DNA of 64,000 nt, taken from NCBI GenBank assembly GCA_047495785.1, contig JBLDXI010000019.1, positions 2,232,001 through 2,296,000 of the forward strand, read 5' to 3'. Of this stretch, positions 9,629 to 18,971 are shown piece after piece (the stretch's first letter is position 1; each line of letters begins with the position of its first letter). The notes under the pieces are model-generated. The model was not told where the DNA came from. It saw only the letters and a program-made list of their open reading frames with translations, and did no database searches. A program made the position numbers and the translations under genes. The DNA is from Lepidodermella squamata. Taxonomy: Eukaryota > Gastrotricha.

Positions 9629-12600
9629 TTAAAACATTCGAGTTGTTGACGCTGAATTTCGAGGACTTCCAGTTTTAGGCGGAGCCATTAAAAAGGCCAG
9701 CAATTTATTGTAGTCCACCGTCGCTGCTTTTGATTTCGAATTTTTCAAATTAGCCTGGCTGCTATTTTGAGCCGGTTCAACGCCAGCCTCACGCAGCAGT
9801 CGTTGAACTTCGGTCGGATGCAATTTTTCGCCCGAATTTTGAAGCAGGGCGGTCAAATCTGGGACCGAGATGAAACCAGTCGATTTCGGGTCGATTGCTT
9901 TGAAAGCGGCTAGGACATCGCCCCGCGTATCTTCCGTCCGTTTGTACTTCGTCATGGCCTGAATGAAGGCGGGGAAATCCAGGCGATTCGTGTCTTTATT
10001 TGCGAACTGCGAGAAGTAAGAGATCGATTCTTGTTTGGTGGCGCAGCAGCCAAGAGATCGCATTATCAACAGCAATTGAGCAGGTGTGGTTATCGATCCT
10101 TCTCGGGCGTATAGCAGGAAACAATCCTTGAATTCTAAAAAGATGAATTAAAATAATGTTATCAACATTTTTCAATTACCAAGTAAACAATTAATTGAAT
10201 TGACTGAACAAATTTGTTAACGCATTAAAATTGTAGGCGAATTTTTGTATTTACAAACAAAATCGTATTTTTTACGCCATAACTACATTTTCCCCAGTGC
10301 TAATTTATCTGAGATATTTTACTGAATTGTTTAGAATTATAAAATGAGTGAAGATATGACAGCAGCAATTATCGAAAGACTTGAAAAAATTTTAGGAGAA
10401 CAAAAACGGCAATCTGACCAACAAAAACGGCAATCGGACGAGCTAAAACGACAAGCGGAGGAACAGAAGAGACAGGCGGCGAAATGATACAGCTGTCGGC
10501 GGCAGTGGCAGTGGCAGCTCATCGAGAAGCTGGGCAAAATTTTGGTCGAACAAAAGAGGCAGGCGGAGGAGCAGAAGAGACAGGCGGATGAGCAAAAGAG
10601 ACAGGCGGACGAAATGGTACGGCTGTCGGCGGCAGTGGCAGGGTTGGCGGCGGAGAGGCGGGCGAGCCCACAATATATTGTAAGCTGACCAATTCCATTC
10701 CTGAACTGATTTTCTACATAGATCCAACCGTTGAGTTCGAGTTTGATACAGCAAATAACAGGCGCGAAAGTTTTCAATCGCTCACTCTATCAATCATCAG
10801 GCTTGTGGTGTGACTCGCTTAATATTTTGTTATCTATATTTTTTTCTGAATATTTAACGCGTTTTTTCTGATATTCGCAGCAATTTTTCTATACATTTTC
10901 GTTGTTAATTTTTTCTCTTTCATGTGCAATTTTGTGATTTTATTACATAGCGGAAATTCACTTTCCAGTGGCGATTGCTAGTTTTCCTCAAAGCTTATTT
11001 ATTTAAGTAATTTTCTGCATTTTTTTAGAATTGAACAAATGACTACCGAACCAAATGAACGCCTGTTCCAGGCTGGCAGCCGGCCTCGACCGATTGGCTA
11101 CAGATCAGCGGGCCGGCTTCAACCGCTTGGCCGAAGAAATGCGAACCGGTTTCGATCGCATGGCCGAAATGCGAGCCGGTTTCGAGCAGATGTCGGCGGC
11201 AGTGGCAGGTTTGTCGGTGGAGAGGCGGGCGAGCCCACAATTTATTGTCGAATGACAAATTTCATCTGAAATCATCGAGAAGCTGGACAAAATTTTGGTC
11301 GAACAAAAGAGACAGGCGGAGGAGCAGAAGAGGCAGGCGGACGAAATGGTACGGCTGTCTGCGGCAGTGGCTAGGTTGGCGGCGGAGAGGCGGGCGAGCC
11401 CACAATTTAATGTAAGATGACAAATTTCATACATGAAAACTGAATTTTTTACACAAAGATCCGACCCATCAGTTGATACAGATAGTAACAGACGCAGAGG
11501 TGTTTCATCCCGAAAAGTTTGTCAATCATCAGCCTTGTGTTGTATTGTGTTGTTCGTGTTGTCATCGCTTGCTTTTTTGTTATATATTTTCTTAATATTT
11601 AAATGACTCTAACATGTTTTCGCTTTTACCGGCAGTTTGCTAAGCAACGCTCACCAGCTCACTTGCGCCGGAGCTGAAACCGTTTGGCCCAGTTCGCTAA
11701 AACAGCCAATTCGCTTTCAACAGTAGTCACTGCAACCGCAGATACCGCATCCGCAGCCAGCAGCCGACCTCTCGCCGCAAATATCAAATACCAAATAATA
11801 CCAAAATAATGTTTTCGCTTTTATGGCAGGCTGCTAGGCTACGCTCGTCCACCCCGGAACCTGCGCTGTCGCTGACAGCATTTGGATTCGATAGCCAAAC
11901 CAGCTCTATCGCTGGTATGGGCCTCAGCAGCCGAAGCACACCAACAACCCCTCGCCGCAAATGATAACTTTTTTTTATACAAATTATAAAATGAGAAGAG
12001 TTACGAATCTATAATTAATAAATCGAAGAGAGCTGATGATATTCTATGGATATTCGATATATCTTCGCCAGCTTGGCTTCAGACAGTTTGAATGATGTAT
12101 CGACTTTCTAGGCTCGCAGGAGTGTAGCATCGAGTACTTTGCCAAAGCATGTGACCTAACGATCAGCATTTCAGATGTTCACGAGACTAAATTTATTGCG
12201 TCACATCACGTGACAATATTCTTTTTTCTCATTCGTGTGTCTATGAAAGCGTTGAAGAAATCCCCATTTATTCTGGTTAACAAATTGAGTCTTTTCTTCT
12301 TCCTCCTTGAATGTTGATCTACCCTGTTATTGATCTATTTTTGTCGAGAGAATTAATGAGCACTCAAGGGCTCATATTGCTGCGTAAACATGAATCTAGT
12401 CTTCAATGCTTCATAGGTAAAATCGTTTTCAATCCAGTAGATCAAGAATATCGCGATATCTTGATGAATCGTTGTCTTTGTCCAGATTGATTTCTTCTAC
12501 ATTTCTCTCAATTTACGACAATTTTCGCTTTAGAGCAGCTATCTGATATTCTCACGATAATCTTGCGGCTAAAATGAAATCTACATGATTTTACGAACTC

Positions 12601-12930
12601 AAGTGTGACAAAAATCTCGCTAGAAGCTAGAAATTTAACAAATTAACTCTCTCAAAGTCAGAGAATTCGCTCAAAATTTCACATTTTAAAGATCAAGTGA
12701 CGATCTAGCATCGATTTCAGCTCAAGCTGCGTAAGAAGTATGGCCAAAACTTCGATTGTAATAATATGCATTATCGCATCAAAATTATTTCATATTATTT
12801 TGAAATTCAACAATGCCAAAATTTAGTATTCAATTTTCATTAAAGAAATTTAAATTTAAAATTAAAACGTAGGATTAAAAAACTCACGTTCCAACGTTGC
12901 TTCGTCGAATGAAACCGCTTGTTTCGTCAT
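9629..12930 (-). CDS. CALML4: Calmodulin-like protein, CALML4-type, 182 aa
   Basis: Two exons: 12930-12888 encodes the first 14 residues (MTKQAVSFDEATLE) and 10134-9629 the rest, with a 2,753-nt intron. The joined protein aligns along its length with CALML4: the QFKDCFLLYAREG helix, then MRSLGCCAT, LDFPAFIQAM, a third EF region with DPKSTGFISVPDL, and GEKLHPTEVQRLLREAGVEP. Most EF-hand loops lack the full set of acidic calcium ligands, as in CALML4, which is a light chain of unconventional myosins in microvilli; that role is family knowledge, not shown here. An extra Ser/Lys-rich linker and a Pro/Ser-rich tail follow. AATAAA lies about 25-30 nt past the stop. The large intron carries an unrelated coiled-coil array on the other strand. 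Confidence 0.85.
10330..11590 (+). repeat. Tandem array of coiled-coil coding modules, mostly decayed
   Basis: At least four related coding blocks lie at 10344-10487, 10523-10690, 11040-11253 and 11268-11420. Two begin with the same TTTAG/AATT...ATGA context. Most blocks share a QKRQAEEQKRQADE-type heptad segment and the end RLSAAVAGLAAERRASPQ, after which GTAAG follows in two blocks as a splice donor. The 11040 block instead carries an 11-residue repeat (RAGFNRLAEEM, RTGFDRMAEM) before the same end. Single-base shifts break the frame in the first block (a lost A near 10475) and the third (an extra G near 11072). The 3' flanks at 10691-10815 and 11421-11545 are also homologous. This looks like a duplicated, degenerating gene family of unknown function inside the CALML4 intron, antisense to it. 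Confidence 0.65.
11614..11964 (+). repeat. Two diverged ~190-bp repeats, the second with a 51-codon ORF
   Basis: Two segments beginning with ATGTTTTCGCTTTTA at 11614 and 11809 and both ending in CTCGCCGCAAAT are tandem copies. The second contains an uninterrupted 51-codon frame (11809-11964) starting MFSLLWQAARLRSS and ending STPTTPRRK; the first is stopped after eight codons. It follows directly after the coiled-coil array and may be a further exon of it, or just repeat. No homology recognised. Confidence 0.35.
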
Positions 12931-13375
12931 TTTTACGGCCAAACGAACTTTTCAAAAGCTCTAAAAACAATTGAAACAGTTTGTTAGCTTGTATAACAGG
13001 GAATGATATTTCTTTGTAAATAACGTTTTTTTGGTCATGTTTATAATTCTCTCTTTTGGCTATACGCAAGGCAGTGCATAACAGCAGGTTACAAGGCTGT
13101 ATAACAATATAACATCGTAAAATATCAAGTTGAAATTTTTAGCGCCTTTGGACAACACGATAATCCATCACCGTCATAAATAATAATCGAAAATGTGCAT
13201 GAATGATCGAATCAAGTTTTATAACAGTTTAATTTCAGGATTGTACCTATATATAAATCCTTCACAAAGATTTGTCGAGAATCACGTGATAGTAAAAGAA
13301 GCTGAAAGTTTTTATATAACGTTGTAGTTTTTTCATCTCACATAAAATTATTTGTCAGGTTTTTTTATCGTTTCC

Positions 13376-14432
13376 TTAATACGTGAAACGTTGAGAGGCT
13401 TCATAGCCCAGTTTGTCCAGAGCCGGGTCAACAGCGAATTTCATCATAGGCGGAGGCCCGCAAGACAAAACGAGGACTCCATCGCCCGGGGGTGGCAAAT
13501 GCCCAGCCAACATATCGGAATTAACAAAGCCAATATCGAAGGGCCAGTCCGCGTCCAGAGTCTTGCGATCAATCGTGTACCAAACGTGCAATTGCTGCGG
13601 GTGTTTCGCGGCCAAGTCGTCGATTTCCTTTCGCAGTAGAATATCATTCTCAGTCTGATTCGCATAGACCAGCCACAACTCAGTTTTGTCCTTATAAGCC
13701 CGTTTCAACACATCACGGATGATTTGCAGCATGGGCGTAATACCCGAACCACCGGCGATAAGACCAACTTTCTTGGCGATTCTCTTGGTAGCCGGGGTCT
13801 TCTTGTCGGGTTTGATCGCGAAATTGCCCAGGCCTTCGTAGATCAACAGCCCATTCGGGCCGCGAATGTCGATCGAATCACCGATTTTCATGTCGTTCAT
13901 GTACTGCGTTAATTTGCCGCCGTCTGGGAATTTAGGGTGGATGTTCTTGAAGTAGACTTTGATAACGAGATCAACATAGCCCACGTCGTCGTCGCTTGAA
14001 ACCGGGGTGTAGGCTCGAACCACCAAATCGCCGTTCACTTTGGCCGAGAAGAACAAATGTTGGCCAATCGGCAGACCGAGAATCATATCAGGCTTAGGCA
14101 GGGCAAACCGGAAACGGCGGGTATCATGAGTAATTTCTTCGCGCTGAAATAAAGAGAAATTGAAAACAAAATTACAACGAAAAATAGAGGTGAACAAAAA
14201 AAGAAATTAAAAAGTTGACAAAACAAGGAATTGATTTACTCACCTCGATCAGCTTGACGGCGTATTTGACGTTCGGGTCGAGCAGAAGCTTTTCCCGTTT
14301 CTGCGAATTATTATTATCAGAGTTAGACCCGAAAAATCGTTTTAACAACACAACGACAACAGAAACTCCTAGAACTACGGCACACGCAATTACCGTGGTA
14401 TTAGAAGATTCTGGCGTAGTTCCAGTTGCCAT
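13376..14432 (-). CDS. CYB5R3: NADH-cytochrome b5 reductase
   Basis: Two exons (14432-14244 and 14143-13376) give 318 residues. The enzyme passes electrons from NADH through FAD to cytochrome b5 for lipid desaturation, sterol synthesis and methaemoglobin-type reduction. An N-terminal membrane anchor (VIACAVVLGVSVVVVLL) is followed by GLPIGQHLFF, the FAD-binding RAYTPVSS, GPNGLLIYEG, the NADH-binding GGSGITPMLQIIR, and the C-terminal CGPPPMMKFAVDPALDKLGY. The ATG at 14432 is chosen because it directly precedes the anchor and lies 14 nt after a TCCTCCTAG acceptor-like site; an in-frame upstream Met exists at 14498. CYB5R1/2 paralogues cannot be excluded as the closest relative. Confidence 0.95.
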
Positions 14433-14786
14433 TATATGACAAAAATCTAGGAGGAAAAAGAGACATTTTAGTAAAAAATTGACACCAAAGAATTGCATTT
14501 TTTAGGCTCGAGCAGTTACAATACGTTATATTATTAAATAAGCAGTTAATATATCATTTTCGTCTTTGGTAGCCAAAGCCAGTGAATATCATACAACACC
14601 GTATAATATACGATAACATGCAAAACCTGGAGTGTTTTCACCACGAAATGTTGCTGATTATTTCAGATGCACAACGCCCTAGAGTAATACTCGAAAGAAA
14701 AGTAGAACAAAGCGGCAGTAAAACCCGCGTTTAATTTCGTAGTTTTTCTTTGGTCACTCTGAGATTGTCAGCCTGATGATTATCTC

Positions 14787-16300
14787 TCACTCGAAAAATG
14801 TGACCAAGACCATTAGGCCGACACCGGTGAGCAGGGAGAACAGCTGCATGATCGCTTGCTTCAAGTTAGCCCCGCTATCAAGCAATTCAGGTAGAACTGA
14901 GACCGTGGCGATGTAAATGAAACCGCCAGCTGTGAAGGGTAGGATCCAGGCAACAGCGCCGGAAGTTGCGCCCAAGCCCAGCGAAATAATCGTGCCAAGA
15001 AGAGCGCCGATCGCGGTAACAAGTTGAAGTCCGATAGCCTGTGAAAAAATAGTTATGATCAACTGTGCTACAGAAAGCGAAGTGAACAAACCTTCCACTT
15101 AGAGCAGCCAGCTTTTAGTAAAATGGCATAATCACCAATTTCGTGGGGAATTTCGTGAAGAATAACTGTAACGGCAGTTAGAATACCAATGCTATCGCCG
15201 ACTAGGAAACCAGCACCAACAGCTAGGCCATCGGTGAAATTGTGAGCGAAATCAGCAGCCAGATTCAGGTAAGCCGCGACACGCATATCGCGAGATTCAA
15301 CCGGCTTTTCAACAGTTCCACAGTCGGAATCCTTGTCCTTGTCATCTTTATCCGAGCTTTCGTCCGTCGCCTTGTGTTTTGCCACGTGAGCAGAAGACTT
15401 TGTCTCCTGGTCGCTAGGTGGCTGAGAACGGTTGCGAGAATTGGTGCGGCGACGGGTTGAGGCAGAATCAGAGTCCTCAGCTTCGTTTTTCGATCGTTTC
15501 TGAGGAGGAGCGGCAATTGGGGAGTCGTTGACACCTTTTGTTTCAGCCGCAGCGTGTTCATGCGAATGGGAATGGCTGTGACCATGGCCGAGACCGGCTC
15601 GGCTACGGAAAGCACGCATCAGAACTTCAACAAGCAAAAAAGCTAGAATTCCAGAAAGAACCCAAGCTCCGATTCCGATGTGGGCAGCGTGGAAAGCATC
15701 GTCGCCATGAGAATGCCCGTGAGCATGAGAATGAGCGTGACCACCATGACCGCTGGATTCTGGGGGCGGGCCGACTTCCATAACGGCATGGGGGATAAGA
15801 TGCAAGAACGCATCACCTAGTAAACCTCCAGAAGCAAAGCTGAGCAAGTATTCAAGAAAGGTCTTATGCTTCTCGGTGTTGTCAACGTTGATGAAAAACA
15901 GGATGACAAGAGGGGCACAACTGATAGCAAATACGGATATTATAGCCTTGATCCAAACATCGCTAGTCGTTCTCTCCGCTGCGGCTCCTTTGCCTGCTGC
16001 TTCCGTGCCATGTGAATGACTATGACCATGAGCACCATGACTATGGCCGTGACCGCCAGCATTTGCTTTAGGCTTAGCAGCAGCGGGGGGCTGATTGGCT
16101 TGCTTCGAGTATTTAAACGACGGAGCTTCATCGTGAGAATGACCATGCCCTCCGTGGTCGTGTGCGTGACCGTGATTATCATGAGAATGACCGTGTCCCC
16201 CTTGACTGTTTGAATTCGGACATTGAGCCAATACTATCAAGAGAAACAAGCTCCAAGTGATAATTCTCAAAGACGAGGAGTAGCCACGTGCACCAGCCAT
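14787..16300 (-). CDS. SLC39A7: Zinc transporter ZIP7 (LIV-1 subfamily)
   Basis: Two exons (16300-15092 and 15038-14787) give 486 residues. ZIP7 releases zinc from the ER/Golgi to the cytosol. A signal peptide-like hydrophobic start is followed by a lumenal His-rich region with repeated HGHSH blocks. Eight membrane segments follow, with cytosolic His-rich loops. The catalytic signature of the LIV-1 group, HEIPHEIGD, sits in the C-terminal half after [15 protein letters not shown]. The C-terminal exon encodes [23 protein letters not shown], near-identical in pattern to human ZIP7. A Lys/Glu/Ser-rich linker separates membrane segments 3 and 4. TTTACTTAG ends 9 nt before the ATG. It heads a divergent arrangement with the NUDT2 pair. 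Confidence 0.96.
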
Positions 16301-17618
16301 AATTAAAGTCTAAGTAAATCAAGGCACAGGTGAGCTGATGAGAACTAAAAAGTGGGTTGTTGGTTCTACACGCGGTTCTCAGAAATAATGAGCCATCAAT
16401 CCATTAATAGTGCTACTATTGCACTATATTTCGGTAAAAATAGAGTGAGTACGGCAAATAAAAACCAGCTACAGCGTACGGTGACCAGGACATAATCGCC
16501 GCGAAGCGCTCCGCGCGACCCTAGCATGCAACTGTGCAACTTTGCGGTCCTAGATTCGGTCGCCGACCTAAACTCTAAACGCCTTCAACGCTTCCCCCAT
16601 GAAGAACCATACCCCGCATGGCCTACATTAAAATCTTAAAAAGAAGTTGCCATGTAATGAATGACAGCAAAAACTAACAAGATTGTTATTATGTTAAAAT
16701 ATTATTAGAAACAAGTGTCAAAACATATTGAATAAAATTTGGCGCTAACTAGGTCGCTGATAGAAATGAATGACAGATTGGGAGAGAGAGTTTTGGACGA
16801 TAGTTTCCAAGTTAAGGTCGAAGGGCTGACGGTTGACTGAGTAGAGCTGAGCGAGCGGGCATGATATGGAGTCACATGAGGCATATCCGCTATTTTTATG
16901 ACTTCCACCTTCCACTTGGCTTAAATCCGAAACACAGTCCTTCTGGACAACAGATTAGCACAAAGGCTCATTTTCTTGCTTGCTTAGCAACTTCTCGCGG
17001 TTAATGTCTGTCAAAAGCTGTCGATAAGTCTACTAATATAGCTTATACTCTCTGATTTATTTTCTAACCAATAGGCCAACTTCGTTTGAACCTCAATTGA
17101 GAATATGGGAAAGCCCCTTTCTGAAAGCCAAACCGGATTTTTTCAACCCTTTTACCACTAGAAGAGTTCCTTTTTCAGCCGGCTGTCTAGAACTATCGAA
17201 AGTATCTTTGCAGGTAGCGATATACAAAATTCAAATTCAGCTATGCTTATGCAGTTGTAGCAACGTCGAGTCTTCCATGAAAAGAAAACAGTTGTTGCAT
17301 TTTCTCAATTTATTCAGAAACTAAATTAAAATGGTTCGTCCATCTTCAGACCGAAACTTATCAACAAAGATTTAGGTTGGTAGTAGCAATATAGGTAACT
17401 ATTTGTAATCACTCGGATCGCCGTGCACCAACTGTGAAGCCGACGCAGCCAGTCCCCTGCGTAGGGAGCACCTTCATGAATCTGTGAGCAGTTTCGCGGA
17501 GCCATCTTGTCCAAGTTCAAAGTTCAGTATTTCTGATTATCAGCGTAGCTTAAACCTTCAGCACTCTTTCAGAGCAATGACAAAGTTCTTACGTTCTTGC
17601 TATAGATCTCATTAAATT
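16301..17618. other. Divergent intergenic region between ZIP7 and NUDT2
   Basis: No coding exon is supported. A GC-richer island at about 16490-16620 (GCGAAGCGCTCCGCGCGACC) stands out from AT-rich surroundings. The region must contain the promoters of the minus-strand ZIP7 and the plus-strand NUDT2 pair, but no core element is clear. Confidence 0.4.
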
Positions 17619-18056
17619 ATGGCTAAAAAAGTTTTAGCCGCTGCTGGTTTAATAATATATCGCGGCAAATCGTTAAGTTCACTTCGCTATTTACTGCTTC
17701 AAACTAGTTATGGAGAGCGTCATTGGACCCCGCCGAAAGGTCACGTTGATCCGGGTGAGCAGCTCATGGAAACTGCGATTCGTGAAACCGTCGAAGAGGC
17801 TGGTTTGTCCCAAGAGTCGCTTCATATTGACCGAGAATGCAGTCCAATAGAGCTGAAGTATGAGGTCAGAGGTATGCCAAAGACCGTGACATACTGGCTG
17901 GCTCAAGTTGATGAAGCTGCTTCGATACGGCTTTCACATGAACATCAAGACTTTAGATGGTGCGAAATTGAGGAAGCATGTAATTTAGTAGGTTACATAG
18001 ACACACAAAATGCCTTGCGCACTGCCCATTCTTATTTAATTGGTAAATTAAAATGA
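17619..18056 (+). CDS. NUDT2: Bis(5'-nucleosyl)-tetraphosphatase, Nudix hydrolase, copy A
   Basis: A single-exon 145-residue protein, the size of NUDT2, which cleaves Ap4A into ATP and AMP. The Nudix box is complete: GHVDPGEQLMETAIRETVEE followed by AGL, with the metal-binding REXXEE glutamates. HWTPPKGHV before it and IRLSHEHQDFRWCEIEEA after it are NUDT2-specific blocks. The ATG is chosen because it precedes the first beta strand (AAAGLIIYRG); a GCTATAG acceptor-like site lies shortly upstream. It is followed after 51 nt by a second NUDT2-like gene on the same strand. Confidence 0.95.
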   Translation: MAKKVLAAAGLIIYRGKSLSSLRYLLLQTSYGERHWTPPKGHVDPGEQLMETAIRETVEEAGLSQESLHIDRECSPIELKYEVRGMPKTVTYWLAQVDEAASIRLSHEHQDFRWCEIEEACNLVGYIDTQNALRTAHSYLIGKLK

Positions 18057-18079
18057 ACTCACATGTATGTAATGTAAAA

Positions 18080-18090
18080 CTTTATTTTAG
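18080..18090 (+). promoter_or_regulatory. Acceptor-like site between the two NUDT2 cistrons
   Basis: TTTATTTTAG ends at 18090, inside the 51-nt gap between the stop of NUDT2 copy A and the ATG of copy B (17 nt leader). It has the form of a 3' splice site with no cis donor needed, so it is a candidate trans-splice site for the downstream cistron. Confidence 0.45.
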
Positions 18091-18107
18091 ACATTTAAAA
18101 TTTGAAG

Positions 18108-18563
18108 ATGACGAGTGCGAGCGCCGACTCGCCTTATTCTGTGGGGGTGATAGTCTACCGGCTCAAGGATAAGAACATTCAATACTTATTGCTGAAGAAG
18201 GCTGGTGACGTTTGGGAACCTCCGAAAGGGCGAATCGACCCCGGCGAAGAGCCTTTCGCCGCCGCCATGCGCGAAACATTCGAAGAAGCCGCTCTTAGCG
18301 CGGAGCAACTTATGCTGGAGCGTGAATTCGAGCCTGTCTCGGTCAATTACAAAAAGCGCATACTCGGAACTCCAAAAATTTCGCGGTTTTGGTTGGCGAA
18401 AATCGACCCTGAAACGGAGGTTCGGATCTCTCATGAGCACGAAGATTTTCGGTGGTGCTCTTTTGACGAAGTAATTCAACTAATCAGACCCGGTTTCGGC
18501 GATATCCTCGTTAAAGCTGATGCTTTCCTTCAAACACATCGGCCATCTCCGATATCCTCCTAG
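18108..18563 (+). CDS. NUDT2-like Nudix hydrolase, copy B with altered Nudix box
   Basis: A single-exon 151-residue paralogue of the gene upstream. It keeps VWEPPKGRIDPGEE, the REXXEE core (AAAMRETFEE) and RISHEHEDFRWCSFDE. The Nudix consensus Gly after the glutamates is Ala here (FEEAAL instead of VEEAGL). That glycine is part of the loop-helix-loop motif, so activity or specificity may differ, although the metal-binding glutamates remain. Codon use is GC-richer than in copy A, which suggests age or stronger selection. The ATG at 18108 is used because the only upstream in-frame codons follow an acceptor-like AG. Tandem placement with a 51-nt gap suggests co-transcription. Confidence 0.9.
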   Translation: MTSASADSPYSVGVIVYRLKDKNIQYLLLKKAGDVWEPPKGRIDPGEEPFAAAMRETFEEAALSAEQLMLEREFEPVSVNYKKRILGTPKISRFWLAKIDPETEVRISHEHEDFRWCSFDEVIQLIRPGFGDILVKADAFLQTHRPSPISS

Positions 18564-18971
18564 TGGAAATGTGAGTATTGGAATCTCGCGCATTCTATCT
18601 CTTCCTGACAATTTCTCGCCTTCGAACTTGCTGCACTAGTTTGCACAACTAGTCAGAAAATGATGATGAAATAGCTCGTATAATACTGTTTCTAGTTGTA
18701 ATTTCCTGTATTTTTATGACTTTATTTCTGGCTTACTAAAGCACTGTGTGCTGTGTATTGTCCCGTTCGTCTGACTAACTAGTACTAAAATAGTACATGA
18801 CTGTGCGCTCATTAAAAATCTGTGTATTTTTTGTAAGTTATTCACGTATTTTCTTTTCATTTCTCAACTTTATACAATCAGTATAATATGAATATTGCTG
18901 CGAGGGCAAATAAATCGAATCGATGAATGGCATAATTTCCAGTGTTTTTTCCTGTTTAGTATTTACTTTGA

